Shown: one piece after another, positions 1 to 8,955 of the stretch
How positions within the stretch are numbered: position 1 is the first letter of the stretch
How the letters are laid out: each line of letters begins with the position of its first letter
From: Sedimenticola selenatireducens
GTDB lineage: Bacteria; Pseudomonadota; Gammaproteobacteria; Chromatiales; Chromatiaceae
Length of the DNA: 48,757 bases
Direction of reading: 5' to 3'
Assembly (NCBI RefSeq): GCF_007625115.1
Contig: NZ_VMNH01000014.1
Coordinates: forward strand, 1 to 48,757
Notes under the pieces: model-generated
What the model was told of the DNA's origin: nothing
Databases searched by the model: none
What the model saw: the letters and a program-made list of their open reading frames with translations, nothing else
Position numbers and translations under genes: made by a program

Positions 1-458
1 CGTTACTATTGATCATGAGGGTTACCTCTTTGTGTTTCGATTGAAAGTTCGCACTTCCATCAAAACTGGTAACCCTCTCTTTTTCAAGCGAAGTGTCAGA
101 TCAAGTCTGAACTACTACATATCACTAATGTTGAAAAGCAAAAACTCTATGTATTTCTAACCGAAAGTGGCAGTTTCATAGCCGTTAACTACACAGGCAA
201 ATGAGCCTGAGCTATCAAGCATTGGGTAGCATTAAATATCTTCGATTAACCCGATGGTGGTTATGATATCTTTATCGGCCATTCAGTAATTGCACACCAT
301 CGAATCTACCTTTTAGCATTACTTGCCATGCAATTTACGATGACCTGATTATTCCCTGCAATTATTCGAAATTACCGATCTTGTTTTACCGCCATTTGAC
401 GCTTACTACAAAACCAAACTGGATTGTGTATTTGGTTAACCATAAAGCCAGGTGAAGC
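1..458. other. Leading segment without an assignable gene
   Basis: I find no complete gene on either strand here. A short open stretch on the plus strand (about 70-201) ends in the residues LTESGSFIAVNYTGK and a stop, but it has no start or recognisable domain. It may be the degraded 3' end of a gene. The rest is AT-rich and interrupted by stops in all frames. Confidence 0.5.
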
Positions 459-797
459 TTATGCCTTTAAGGTACCGGTTTGTTGAATGGGTATCGGTTG
501 ATCTTCCGCTTCTTTGTCAGATGCTTCCTCATTCTTAGCTTTCGTACTACAACAAGAACGATTGCTCTCTTCAGCTTTATTGTCCCGGTTCATCATATAC
601 ATCATCCCCACCATACCTATCGGACATATAACAGCAATTAGTGTTTCAAGTGATGGAGAGCTGATACCTAAAAAACCTATTGCAACAAAACCAATAATGG
701 GTAGTGCACAACAGGCAACCATCATCCACATGTGATTAGAATGGGCATGTCCACCCCGTTTTTTATTATCAGTCTCTTGTTTATTGGAATTCATCAT
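459..797 (-). CDS. Small two-helix membrane protein with Cys pairs, unknown function
   Basis: A 112-residue protein with a His/Lys-rich N-terminus, a first hydrophobic segment (about residues 22-46, containing ACCALPI), a second one (about 50-69, ending in a Met-rich MVGMMYMM stretch) and a charged C-terminal tail with another Cys pair (SCCSTK). The layout resembles the short DUF2933-like or MerT-like membrane proteins often found in metal-resistance clusters, but I cannot assign a family with certainty. It is the last gene of the minus-strand operon starting at the MerR-type promoter near 6050, about 100 bp after the cytochrome gene. The Cys pairs and Met-rich helix suggest a role in handling soft metal ions at the inner membrane; this is inference from composition and context only. 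Confidence 0.7.
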   Translation of the reverse strand: MMNSNKQETDNKKRGGHAHSNHMWMMVACCALPIIGFVAIGFLGISSPSLETLIAVICPIGMVGMMYMMNRDNKAEESNRSCCSTKAKNEEASDKEAEDQPIPIQQTGTLKA

Positions 798-896
798 ATA
801 GGCTCATATATTTTTTGTGTTAGATTTCTATATTGCTACGAGCATGTGAATGTCAAGGTATTACTCACACACCTGAGGCCGTCATTTATTACACGT

Positions 897-1316
897 TCAA
901 TAAATTCCATTCTCTTTCTGTAACCAACGAATGAACGGAATTATTTTATCGACATCTTTTCTAGTTGCGCCTTCTACTTTCGGCATATCGCCAAACGTCC
1001 AATGATGCGCCCTGACGCCTTCGCGTGCCGCCCGGTAAAAGGCATCATCAGAATGATGGGTGGGTATATAGAAAGCGTGCAATAATGGGGGACCTTGCTC
1101 TGTCCCATCGCCCCATTTTCCATGACACCCTGAACACAAGGAACGAAATTTATTCATCCCTAAACCGTATTTAAAGGGCACACGAGGCGTCTTTAAATTA
1201 AGCTTCTCCTTGCTATTGCCCATCTGATGCCCCGCCATTCCGGCATTTTGTTGGGCATTTGCAGTAAAAGATAAAGCGAGCAATGACAAGATAAGAGTAA
1301 ATAATAAGTTCCGCAT
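897..1316 (-). CDS. Monoheme cytochrome c, HHW subfamily
   Basis: A 139-residue exported c-type cytochrome. The start is an ATG with a GAGAA element about seven bases upstream; an in-frame ATG four codons earlier (1328) has no visible ribosome site. A signal peptide ends near ANA. The heme site is CSGCH, followed by a pattern (GPPLLHAFYIPTHH, then GVRAHHWTFGDMP) that contains HH and HHW pairs and the likely axial Met. The same pattern occurs in two further cytochromes at 41345-41740 and 42657-43088, so this is a third paralogue about 40 kb away. It lies downstream of copA and a TVP38 gene and is probably co-transcribed with them. Role: periplasmic electron carrier; the donor and acceptor cannot be told from sequence. 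Confidence 0.9.
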   Translation of the reverse strand: MRNLLFTLILSLLALSFTANAQQNAGMAGHQMGNSKEKLNLKTPRVPFKYGLGMNKFRSLCSGCHGKWGDGTEQGPPLLHAFYIPTHHSDDAFYRAAREGVRAHHWTFGDMPKVEGATRKDVDKIIPFIRWLQKENGIY

Positions 1317-1385
1317 CGATATTCTCATAATTATTTAGTTTCAATGTAATGTGGCGTTGTGTGTAATAGGTGTAAAAACCTTTAG

Positions 1386-2093
1386 TTAGGTGCGCTTTAA
1401 ATAAGTCATAATGGCTATGGGGAGAATAGTAACGCTCCCCACAATCAACAAAACTATCATCGCATCATTCAGATTGGCAGCAGCCATTTCCCCACCAAAA
1501 TGCGTGAGCAGAAAACTTGCTGGAACAAGACCCATAACTGTCGCCAGTATAAAGCGCCATGTCTTAATTCGAGTCAATCCTGCGCCATAGCTGACTAAAT
1601 CAAAGGATAAAAAGGGTATCAATCGAGAAACAAAAACCAATCCCATCAGAATGTTTTGTGAGCCTAGCCAACCCAACATGATCTTTTTTCCAAATACCCT
1701 GATGAGTAATTCCTGGCCCACTGATCGGGCGATCAAGAATGCGCCTACCGCCCCAATAGTAGCGCCAGCTACAACATAAAGCGTACCCCAGCTGTGGCCA
1801 TATACAGCACCTGCTGCTAAGGCAATTGGCGCACTGGGAATAGGATTGATAATAACCGCAATGGCCATTATGGCTATAATTATCACTGGGCCAACATACC
1901 CCAGATCATTTACCCATGACTTTAGTTTGTCCGCATCTGTAATAAGCGAAAGTACTCCGCGTTCTTGTAGAAAATAATAGATTGCTACGAGTGCCAGCAC
2001 AAACAGCATCAGCAAGCCAATTCGTATAGGCAAGGCGTTACTGTGGGAATTCAGCTTATCCAAACGAGCATTTATAATAGATTTATCAGTCAC
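1386..2093 (-). CDS. TVP38/TMEM64 family membrane protein
   Basis: A 235-residue polytopic inner-membrane protein of the SNARE-associated/DedA-like (VTT) family. Visible family signatures are the glycine-rich re-entrant segment AAGAVYGHSWGTLYVVAG followed by ARSVGQ, and the second hallmark RLIPFLSFDLVSYGAGLT. About five to six hydrophobic helices are present. The start is a GTG whose G is also the last base of the upstream TAG stop, so translation is coupled to the HMA-like gene. Family members are implicated in lipid scrambling or membrane homeostasis, and TVP38 genes often sit in mercury and copper islands; the specific role here is unknown. Confidence 0.9.
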   Translation of the reverse strand: MTDKSIINARLDKLNSHSNALPIRIGLLMLFVLALVAIYYFLQERGVLSLITDADKLKSWVNDLGYVGPVIIIAIMAIAVIINPIPSAPIALAAGAVYGHSWGTLYVVAGATIGAVGAFLIARSVGQELLIRVFGKKIMLGWLGSQNILMGLVFVSRLIPFLSFDLVSYGAGLTRIKTWRFILATVMGLVPASFLLTHFGGEMAAANLNDAMIVLLIVGSVTILPIAIMTYLKRT

Positions 2094-2446
2094 TATTTTG
2101 GCGACTTATTGCAACAGGCCGGAGGTGGTGCCTTAGCGTTCTCACGTGCATTGGTATCGGAATATTGGTAGATACCACCTTTAAATCGCGTCCACCAGTT
2201 ATCTGCCGGCGGAAAACCCATTGCAGTTAATACCTCAACTATCTCCTGATAGTTCACCTGGCTGGCATCGTACAGAACCCATAGTTTCTGAGCATTGACT
2301 TCTACTGCAATTTCATTAACACCGGGCAACTCATTAATCACCTTTTCTACTTCGTAGTTATTCTTGATACTGCTTAGTGCGGGAACCCTAATGCGCCGAA
2401 GAACCTCCCAAGTGCCAGTAGGCTTCAATGTATGTTTAAGTTTCAT
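2093..2446 (-). CDS. HMA-like (ferredoxin-fold) protein lacking the CxxC motif
   Basis: A 117-residue cytosolic protein. Residues about 33-80 read like a heavy-metal-associated beta-alpha-beta fold (INELPGVNEIAVEVNAQKL, then YQEIVEVLTAMGF), but the CxxC metal site of CopZ/MerP is absent. A Cys pair appears instead in a proline-rich C-terminal tail (PPPACCNK). It lies between the SHOCT gene and the TVP38 gene in the copA operon and shares one base with the next gene. It might be a degenerate metallochaperone or a protein-protein interaction module for CopA; the fold call is by pattern only. Confidence 0.75.
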   Translation of the reverse strand: MKLKHTLKPTGTWEVLRRIRVPALSSIKNNYEVEKVINELPGVNEIAVEVNAQKLWVLYDASQVNYQEIVEVLTAMGFPPADNWWTRFKGGIYQYSDTNARENAKAPPPACCNKSPK

Positions 2447-2461
2447 CGTATCTTCCTTACG

Positions 2462-2683
2462 CTAGCTATTTAAATCTTTGCGCATCCGCTCAAATTCTTC
2501 TCGATCAATCTCTCCTTTTGCATAACGCTCCTTCAGAATCTCCTCTGCGGATTTCGGTTCTTTATCCTGACTACTGCTATTGCCCAGAAATGTTTTAACC
2601 ATAAAAACAATGGCTATAATGACGACAACCCAAAATAACCACATAAAGCCCCATCCAAAACCAAACATGTGTCCATCGTACAT
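2462..2683 (-). CDS. SHOCT domain small membrane protein
   Basis: A 73-residue protein with one N-terminal helix (MFGFGWGFMWLFWVVVIIAIVFMV) and a C-terminal SHOCT domain (EILKERYAKGEIDREEFERM). I chose the ATG at 2683 because a GGAGG lies about five bases upstream; a GTG seven codons earlier would overlap the copA stop. Such SHOCT proteins are common next to copper ATPases. The aromatic- and Met-rich helix fits a membrane partner or accessory of CopA, but no biochemical role is established. Confidence 0.88.
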   Translation of the reverse strand: MYDGHMFGFGWGFMWLFWVVVIIAIVFMVKTFLGNSSSQDKEPKSAEEILKERYAKGEIDREEFERMRKDLNS

Positions 2684-2696
2684 TTCAGCCTCCACA

Positions 2697-5189
2697 TTAA
2701 ACACGGATTCGTTTAAGTCTTAATGCATTACTGATCACCGACACTGAGCTAAAGCTCATGGCCGCCGCCGCAATCATTGGCGAGAGTAACAACCCAAATA
2801 CGGGGTACAAAACACCCGCTGCAACCGGCACACCCAATGCATTGTAGATAAAGGCAAAGAATAGGTTCTGGCGAATATTGCGCATTGTTCCCCTACTTAA
2901 CCGCCTGGCCTGCACAATACCGCGAAGGTCACCCTTTACCAGGGTTATTCCTGCACTCTCCATCGCCACATCCGTACCCGTACCCATTGCAATACCGACA
3001 TGCGATTGCGCTAAAGCAGGTGCATCATTAATACCATCACCGGCCATCGCCACAATGTGTCCCTCTGCCTGTAGCTTTTTAACAATTTCTGCTTTTTGAT
3101 CAGGTAAAACTTCTGCCTCAACTTGATCAATTCCAAGTTTCCCAGCTACTGCCATCGCGGTAGTCCGATTGTCACCGGTTAGCATGACTACCCTTACACC
3201 CTCGTCATGCAAATCCTGAATAGCTTGAGCAGTGGATGCCTTGATAGGATCGGCTACACCAATGATTCCAGCAGCCTTGTCGTCAATGGCCACAAACATA
3301 ACCGTCTGCCCATTGCCACGACCGATTTCCGCCATGTCGGGTAAATTTCCCGGATCAATTGATAGCTCGTCAAACAACTTAATATTCCCAAGCGCTACCT
3401 TGTGCCCTTTTATTGAGCCGGTCACACCTTTTCCAGTGATGGAGGCAAATTGATCGGTCGAGGACAATAGAATCCCCTGCTCTTCTGCACCACGGACAAT
3501 GGCCTCCGCCAGTGGGTGTTCACTGGCCCTCTCCAGGCTGGCAGCAAAGCGCAGGACGTCACCTTCCCTAAAACCCGGTGCAGTCTGTACTGAGATCAAC
3601 TTTGGCCTTCCCTCGGTCAGGGTGCCCGTCTTGTCAACAACCAGTGTGTCGACCTTCTCCATGATCTCCAGTGCTTCGGCATTCTTAATCAGCACACCCA
3701 GAGTCGCCCCCTTACCAGTACCCACCATGATGGACACCGGGGTTGCAAGACCCAGTGCGCAGGGACAAGCAATAATGAGTACAGCAACGGCATTTATAAT
3801 GGCGTGTGCCAGGCGTGGTTCCGGTCCATAGAAGCCCCATACGATCAGCGTGATTACAGCAATTATTACGACGACGGGCACAAAATAACCGGCGACAATG
3901 TCCGCCAGTTTTTGAATAGGTGCCCGCGAACGCTGCGCTTCGCTGACCATGCGCACGATCTGGGCAAGCAAGGTATCGCTACCCACTTTTTCTGCACGCA
4001 TCAGCAAGCTACCTGTCCCGTTTACCGTTGCGCCGATCAGAGATTCGCCTTTCATTTTTTCAATTGGAATCGGCTCACCGGTGACCATTGACTCATCCAC
4101 CGCACTGTTGCCATCAATGACCACACCATCCACGGGTACCTTATCCCCAGGCCGTACGCGCAAGATGTCACCCGGCATTATGGATTCCATGGGCACATCC
4201 ATCTCCGTGCCGTCTGGATAAACGATGCGCGCGGTATTGGGTGCCAAACCCAGGAGTAATTTTATCGCCTCATTGGTACGACTACGTGCTCTGAGTTCCA
4301 ACACCTGACCGAGTAACACCAGGGCCGTAATCACCGCTGCGGCCTCAAAGTAGACTGGCACTGTCCCACCTTCGTGGAGCATGTTGGGTGGAAAGAGACC
4401 AGGAAACAATAAAGCAATGACGCTGTAAATCCAGGCCACAGCCACACCCAACCCTATCAGGGTAAACATGTTCAGATTCCAACTCACCACTGATTGCCAT
4501 CCGCGCACGAAAAATGGCCAACCACCCCACAGCACGACCGGTGTTGCGAGTAAAAACTCAATCCACTGAACGGTTTTCATGGAAAGGCCATCCGGCAGCC
4601 AAGCAGGTATAAGATCTGCCACCATAGCCAACAGAAAGACTGGAAAGGCCAGTACAGCGCTCACCCAGAAGCGCCAGCTCATATAGTCCAGTTCTTCGTT
4701 GCGTTCTTCCACGTCGATAGTGCGAGGGTCCAAAGCCATGCCGCATTTAGGGCAACTGCCTGGATGATCCTGAATGATCTCCGGGTGCATCGGGCAGGTA
4801 TATTCAGTGCGTGTTGCGGCCACGGGTTCACCCATAGGTTCAAGTGCCATGCCGCACTTTGGACATGGCCCCGGCTTGTCAGACTGAACTTCAGGATGCA
4901 TTGGACAGGTATAGGTAGCGCCGCTTATAGGCTGTTTAACGCTGTCATTAGCGGCATGCTTGCCATGACATTTTTCACCCTGTTGATGCTCTTCCTCTAT
5001 ATGCGATTCACTGTCACTTAAATAGTGAGCAGGATCAGCGGTAAATTTCTTTAAGCAGTGTTCACTGCAGAAGTAATAATCCGCACCTTCATGATGGGTT
5101 TGATGGTCACTTTTTTCCGAAACCGTCATGCCGCAGACCAGATCGATATCTGCTGGTGAACCAGGATGCTTTGTGGGATGTGTCATCAT
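2697..5189 (-). CDS. copA: P1B-type copper-exporting ATPase with YHS and two HMBD domains
   Basis: An 830-residue inner-membrane pump that uses ATP to export Cu(I) (or Ag(I)) from the cytosol. The N-terminus has a YHS domain (residues about 15-55: DLVCGMTV ... [12 protein letters not shown]) and two heavy-metal-binding domains of the YTCPMHPE ... CPKCGMAL type (about 92-118 and 129-156) instead of classical HMA domains. Transmembrane metal motif CPC (about 474-476), phosphorylation motif DKTGTLT (about 518), the TGE loop, HP (SEHPLAEAI) and [10 protein letters not shown] are all intact. It follows the MerR gene by 30 bp and is the core of a MerR-controlled operon. The domain layout resembles SilP/CopA2-like pumps, so silver or slow, high-affinity copper loading are alternatives. 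Confidence 0.97.
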   Translation of the reverse strand: MMTHPTKHPGSPADIDLVCGMTVSEKSDHQTHHEGADYYFCSEHCLKKFTADPAHYLSDSESHIEEEHQQGEKCHGKHAANDSVKQPISGATYTCPMHPEVQSDKPGPCPKCGMALEPMGEPVAATRTEYTCPMHPEIIQDHPGSCPKCGMALDPRTIDVEERNEELDYMSWRFWVSAVLAFPVFLLAMVADLIPAWLPDGLSMKTVQWIEFLLATPVVLWGGWPFFVRGWQSVVSWNLNMFTLIGLGVAVAWIYSVIALLFPGLFPPNMLHEGGTVPVYFEAAAVITALVLLGQVLELRARSRTNEAIKLLLGLAPNTARIVYPDGTEMDVPMESIMPGDILRVRPGDKVPVDGVVIDGNSAVDESMVTGEPIPIEKMKGESLIGATVNGTGSLLMRAEKVGSDTLLAQIVRMVSEAQRSRAPIQKLADIVAGYFVPVVVIIAVITLIVWGFYGPEPRLAHAIINAVAVLIIACPCALGLATPVSIMVGTGKGATLGVLIKNAEALEIMEKVDTLVVDKTGTLTEGRPKLISVQTAPGFREGDVLRFAASLERASEHPLAEAIVRGAEEQGILLSSTDQFASITGKGVTGSIKGHKVALGNIKLFDELSIDPGNLPDMAEIGRGNGQTVMFVAIDDKAAGIIGVADPIKASTAQAIQDLHDEGVRVVMLTGDNRTTAMAVAGKLGIDQVEAEVLPDQKAEIVKKLQAEGHIVAMAGDGINDAPALAQSHVGIAMGTGTDVAMESAGITLVKGDLRGIVQARRLSRGTMRNIRQNLFFAFIYNALGVPVAAGVLYPVFGLLLSPMIAAAAMSFSSVSVISNALRLKRIRV

Positions 5190-5219
5190 AGTCTCCTGGC
5201 GATCTCTTTTAAGTGTAGA

Positions 5220-5636
5220 TCAAGTGTCATCAGTTTCGATTGTTTCAATGAGATGGCAGATACTCGAACCTGTAGGCTCGCCATTGGGCATCAGTTTCCA
5301 TAGCTCTAATGCCTCCTCCATACGGGCTTGCAGCTTCAGCATCTCTTCAATCTTGATGCGATTTTCCATAATCCGATGTTGGATAATCTCTCTTACATCA
5401 TCACAAGGTGATTCACCCACAGCTGCATGTTGTAAAATCTGCTTGATCTCGTTTAAGGTAAACCCAAGATGTTTAGCCATGCGTATAAATCGAATGTGGA
5501 TTACTTCTTGCGCAGCAAAAAGACGATAGCCATTATCTTGCTGATCGGCAGGTAAGATCAGACCAATGCGTATGTAATAACGCACCACGTGGGGAGGTGT
5601 ATCACTCTGGATTGCCAGTTCATTAACGGTCAGCAT
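5220..5636 (-). CDS. MerR family metal-responsive regulator
   Basis: A 138-residue regulator: N-terminal winged helix-turn-helix (MLTVNELAIQSDTPPHVVRYYIRIGLI), long dimerisation helix (about 80-120) and a short metal-binding tail. Two cysteines are placed like metal ligands: one before the dimer helix (ESPCDDV, the Cys79 equivalent) and one near the end (SSICHLIE). The CueR signature of two Cys separated by seven residues is absent, so a ZntR-like or other divergent sensor is possible. It is encoded between the Met-rich gene and copA in the same direction and probably regulates the distorted-spacer promoter at 6033-6063. The near-identical operator at 31519-31549 is likely a second target. 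Confidence 0.93.
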   Translation of the reverse strand: MLTVNELAIQSDTPPHVVRYYIRIGLILPADQQDNGYRLFAAQEVIHIRFIRMAKHLGFTLNEIKQILQHAAVGESPCDDVREIIQHRIMENRIKIEEMLKLQARMEEALELWKLMPNGEPTGSSICHLIETIETDDT

Positions 5637-5663
5637 CGCTCTGTCCTCCTGCCGATCTATCGG

Positions 5664-5984
5664 TTATTTCTTCTGCAATTCAACCAACTGCTGCAATAAC
5701 TTTTCCATGTTGGCCATATGCGCCTCCATCTTTGTCATATGGGCTTGCATCATGGCATGCCGCTCTTCCATCATTTTCATCATAGGCATGTCTTTCATGT
5801 TGCCACCCATCATGGGCATTTGCCCATTGGCCATTGGCATTTGTCCATTTGCCATTGGCATGGAGGACGACGATGCTTTTGCCTCCGCCTCTTCAGGATG
5901 ATGCCCAGAGTCAGCCATTACTGGAACTGAAACTGTTGCAACTAAAAGCGCCATGGACAAAGTTTTCGTCATATTCATTTTCAC
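5664..5984 (-). CDS. Methionine-rich periplasmic metal-binding protein
   Basis: A 106-residue protein with a clear signal peptide (about residues 1-24, ending VMADS). The mature part starts with a His/Glu patch, followed by tandem repeats of MANGQMP and a stretch where Met is about every second or third residue (MMGGNMKDMPMMKMM), then a His/Met-containing amphipathic helix (MQAHMTKMEAHMANMEKLLQQL). Met- and His-rich extracytoplasmic proteins bind Cu(I)/Cu(II) or Ag(I), so a periplasmic copper buffer is likely. It is the first gene after the MerR-type promoter at 6033-6063 and precedes merR by about 28 bp. No homologous family name is claimed. Confidence 0.85.
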   Translation of the reverse strand: MKMNMTKTLSMALLVATVSVPVMADSGHHPEEAEAKASSSSMPMANGQMPMANGQMPMMGGNMKDMPMMKMMEERHAMMQAHMTKMEAHMANMEKLLQQLVELQKK

Positions 5985-6032
5985 TACCTCGTTAACAATA
6001 GAGTATTGTTGAAATCTGTTTCTCTGCTTTAA

Positions 6033-6063
6033 ATGTACAACCTATGTGTTACGCATAGGTCAA
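6033..6063 (-). promoter_or_regulatory. MerR-type promoter/operator of the copA operon
   Basis: On the minus strand a -35 TTGACC (6058-6063) is followed by a 19-bp spacer and a weak -10 (GTACAT, 6033-6038). The spacer carries a perfect dyad, ACCTATG-N7-CATAGGT (6040-6060). A 19-bp spacer with a dyad between -35 and -10 is the hallmark of MerR-family activated promoters. It lies about 50 bp before the Met-rich gene and should drive the whole operon down to 459. Confidence 0.85.
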
Positions 6064-6145
6064 GTATTATTCTTTCTTGGTTTGTCGGTAATAGTTCCTC
6101 CATTTAGAGTCCAGCGCACAAAAGTGAAATGTCCTCAATGAAATA

Positions 6146-6844
6146 TCAGAACCAGATTCGAATACCGGCAACAAGCTGTACATCACTGGCATCTTCACCT
6201 TCAGCTTTAGCATAATCAGCTGTCTGGCCAAATTTCCTCGTCCAGTTCACACCGATATACGGTGCAATCTCTCGTCGAATCTCATAACGTAATCGCAGAC
6301 CTAACTCCATATCAGAAAGGCCCGAGCCAATACCTACTTCTGCATCATTTTGGCTATAGAGATTCACCGCTACTTCGGGTGATAAAATGAGCTTTTGCGT
6401 AAGCATATATTCATATTCCGCATCCACCCGAGCATTTACTTGCCCTGATTCACCAATAAACAATCCTGCATCAACCTCAAATTGATACGGGGCCAGACCT
6501 TTGAATCCAAGTGCCAGGTAGTCACGTGTTGGCTTGGGTTTAATATCGTGCCGCCATCCGACTTGGAAGTCCCAAAAAGGAGCAACGGCACGGCTATAGA
6601 GAAATTGCAGTTCTGCTTCTTCTGTATTTCCGTTGACTCGCTCCACATCCGTTTTAATCCAGAGTTTGTTGAGGTCATAGCCAATCCAGGCATCTGCCTC
6701 CAGAACCAGTGCATTGGGACCATTAGCGTTTCTGAGTTCCAATTTGTCGACCATCACTTTGTAAAGCAGCGGGTCATCTTCCCCACCGGCTAACGCCGCT
6801 GAAGAGAGACCGGCAAACATCATTACAGCTACTATGCTTTTCAT
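6146..6844 (-). CDS. copB: Outer-membrane copper resistance protein CopB/PcoB
   Basis: A 232-residue outer-membrane beta-barrel of the CopB family. Evidence: a signal peptide ending ALAGG, alternating beta-strand pattern (VDKLELRNA, LWIKTDVER, FWDFQVGWRHDIKP), and the characteristic closing region (RLRYEIRREIAPYIGVNWTRKFG ... LVAGIRIWF with terminal Phe). The Met/His-rich N-terminal extension found in many CopB proteins is missing, so this is the compact form. It follows the multicopper oxidase gene by 12 bp and works with it in periplasmic copper handling. CopB is thought to bind or transport copper at the outer membrane. Confidence 0.94.
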   Translation of the reverse strand: MKSIVAVMMFAGLSSAALAGGEDDPLLYKVMVDKLELRNANGPNALVLEADAWIGYDLNKLWIKTDVERVNGNTEEAELQFLYSRAVAPFWDFQVGWRHDIKPKPTRDYLALGFKGLAPYQFEVDAGLFIGESGQVNARVDAEYEYMLTQKLILSPEVAVNLYSQNDAEVGIGSGLSDMELGLRLRYEIRREIAPYIGVNWTRKFGQTADYAKAEGEDASDVQLVAGIRIWF

Positions 6845-6856
6845 TTTATTGATTCC

Positions 6857-8845
6857 TCAACTTACGATGACGGTGCGGAACATGCCCAACATGTGATAAA
6901 GAAGATGGCAGTGATATGCCCAGCCACCTTCCGCATCGACGGTCACGCGATAACTGATACGCGAGCCAGGTTGCACAATCACCGTATGTTTACGGGGCAA
7001 GTAATTATTGTCTCCGGTCTCCAGATCGCTCCACATACCATGAAGATGCATCGGATGATTCATCATAGTGTCATTCACAAATGTGATGCGTAGGCGTTCT
7101 CCAAGTTTCCAGCGCAACGGTTCGGCATCACTGTGCTTTACCCCATTGATAGACCACATATAGCGGCCCATATTTCCCGTCAGGTGAAGTTCCAGCTCGC
7201 GATCAGGTTCACGATGATCATAAGTGGTGCGCAAGTTGCGTAGATCGGAATAAGTTAAAACACGCCGCCCGTTATTTCGTAGACCGACGCCGGGATCATC
7301 AAGACGGTACTGTGGTCCTTCTGACCGCATATCGACATGGGGGCCATATTCAGTCGAGGCATGACTCACAGGCCCCGCAGCAAAATCAGAGAGGTTGGGT
7401 TTAAGTGGCTGTGTTCCCATCTGACCACCCCCCGTCATCTGATGCTGACCTTGCCCCATACCAGGCATCATGCTGCCGTCGGGCATCTGGTGTTGACTGT
7501 GATCCATCCCGGTCATCATCCCAGCAGCCGGCATCTGCTGCTCTTCGTGTTTCATCCCAGGCATCATTTGCCCACTGCCCATCTGATGTTGGCTGTGATC
7601 CATGCCGGGCATCATTGTTCCCGCAGGCATTTGATGCTGAGTGCCGTTCATGCTTGCCATATCATGCTCAGCACCCATCATGTTCATATTCATACCCATG
7701 TCACCATGTCCCAGGTTGGGTACGGGGTCTATCTCAGGAACATCAGCTGTCAGTGAGGTATCTGGCGTCAGGGTTCCCCGGGCAAATCCCGAACGGGCAA
7801 TATCCTGAGCAAAGATGGTGTAGGCCCTATCATCCTTCGGTTCGACAATCACGTCATAGGTTTCAGCCACGCCCATACGAAATTCATCAACTGAGACCGG
7901 TTCGATATTTTGACCATCTGCCGCGACCACCGTCATTTTCAAGCCGGGAATACGGACATCAAAAAAGGTCATGGCCGACCCGTTAATAAAGCGAAGACGC
8001 ACTTTTTCGCCTTTATTAAACAGTCCGATCCAGCCATCAGTCGGCGTCTGTCCATTGGTCAGAAAGGTATAGGTATGCCCCGTCACATCAGAAAGATCAC
8101 GTTGGCTCATGCGCATCTGGTTCCACATCTTTCGATCGCTCCAGGTGGCAGCCAGACCCTTCTCATTAAGGTCTTTCATCAACTCTTTGTGTGTACGCTC
8201 ATTAAAGTTGTAATAGTGACTAAGCTTCTTCAGTTTGGCGTATACCGCGTTTGGATCTTCATCCGTCCAGTCAGAAAGCAGCACCACATAGTCACGATCA
8301 TAGGTGAAAGGATCGGGTACTTTTGGATCAATGATGATAGAGCCATATAGGCCTGTCTGTTCCTGAAAACCGGAGTGGCTGTGGTACCAGTAGGTGCCAC
8401 TTTGTGTGACGGGAAATTGATAGGTGAAGGTCTCACCTGGTTTTATTCCAGTAAAGCCATTTGCAATACCGGGAACACCATCCATAGCACTCGGTAAAAT
8501 AATGCCATGCCAATGGATGGAGCTGGTCTCTGGTAACAGATTGGTCACTCGCAATGTAACCCTATCGCCTTCACGCCAACGCAAGATTGGTGCTGGCAAA
8601 GAACCATTGACGGTTGTGCCAATTCTAGGTGTACCGGTAAAGTTGATGGCCTGTTGGCCAATGGTCAAATTGAAATCTGTGCCACGTAGAGTTTGTGGCC
8701 CTTGCTGTTTCAGCGCGGTAGCCAGCACAGTACTGGAACCCAATCCCAGGCCTGCGAAGGCACCTCCCATAGCCAATCCTTGTACAAATCGGCGGCGCGT
8801 CAGCGTGACGCCCCCCTTATATTGGGGGTCATTATTATCAAACAT
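6857..8845 (-). CDS. pcoA: Periplasmic multicopper oxidase CopA/PcoA
   Basis: A 662-residue multicopper oxidase exported by the Tat pathway (RRRFVQG near residue 18). Copper ligands are visible in the N-terminal cupredoxin (SSIHWHGI and YWYHSHSGF) and at the C-terminal type-1/trinuclear site (NHPMHLHGM and YHCHLLYHMLGMF). Between them, about residues 378-478, is a Met/His-rich region built of imperfect repeats of the form MMPGMDHSQHQMP, probably binding additional Cu(I). It oxidises Cu(I) or otherwise detoxifies periplasmic copper together with CopB. It lies 110 bp after the CopL-like gene, and this leader region contains two small hairpins. The name follows the plasmid pco/cop systems and must not be confused with the ATPase copA at 2697. 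Confidence 0.96.
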   Translation of the reverse strand: MFDNNDPQYKGGVTLTRRRFVQGLAMGGAFAGLGLGSSTVLATALKQQGPQTLRGTDFNLTIGQQAINFTGTPRIGTTVNGSLPAPILRWREGDRVTLRVTNLLPETSSIHWHGIILPSAMDGVPGIANGFTGIKPGETFTYQFPVTQSGTYWYHSHSGFQEQTGLYGSIIIDPKVPDPFTYDRDYVVLLSDWTDEDPNAVYAKLKKLSHYYNFNERTHKELMKDLNEKGLAATWSDRKMWNQMRMSQRDLSDVTGHTYTFLTNGQTPTDGWIGLFNKGEKVRLRFINGSAMTFFDVRIPGLKMTVVAADGQNIEPVSVDEFRMGVAETYDVIVEPKDDRAYTIFAQDIARSGFARGTLTPDTSLTADVPEIDPVPNLGHGDMGMNMNMMGAEHDMASMNGTQHQMPAGTMMPGMDHSQHQMGSGQMMPGMKHEEQQMPAAGMMTGMDHSQHQMPDGSMMPGMGQGQHQMTGGGQMGTQPLKPNLSDFAAGPVSHASTEYGPHVDMRSEGPQYRLDDPGVGLRNNGRRVLTYSDLRNLRTTYDHREPDRELELHLTGNMGRYMWSINGVKHSDAEPLRWKLGERLRITFVNDTMMNHPMHLHGMWSDLETGDNNYLPRKHTVIVQPGSRISYRVTVDAEGGWAYHCHLLYHMLGMFRTVIVS

Positions 8846-8901
8846 GAAGCATACTTCCTCTGCAAATCGGCGACATAGGTAAAACCGCCAACAACTATTG
8901 A

Positions 8902-8940
8902 ACGAGTGAGTCTCGTCAGATAATTCCTGAGTATTCAGGA
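8902..8940 (-). promoter_or_regulatory. Two tandem hairpins between copL-like gene and pcoA
   Basis: Two short inverted repeats occupy the 110-bp gap: ACGAG-N5-CTCGT (8902-8916) and TCCTGA-N4-TCAGGA (8925-8940). They sit just downstream of the small CopL-like gene and upstream of the pcoA start. They could form RNA structures that affect pcoA expression or mRNA processing. There is no T-tract, so they are not simple terminators. Confidence 0.4.
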
Positions 8941-8955
8941 GTTACGATAGAGGAA

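Noticed and set aside
7337-7986. Long plus-strand open frames opposite pcoA
   Set aside because: They mirror the Met/His repeat region of pcoA in the antisense direction, have His/Pro/Ser-biased composition and no ribosome site. They are by-products of the repeat.
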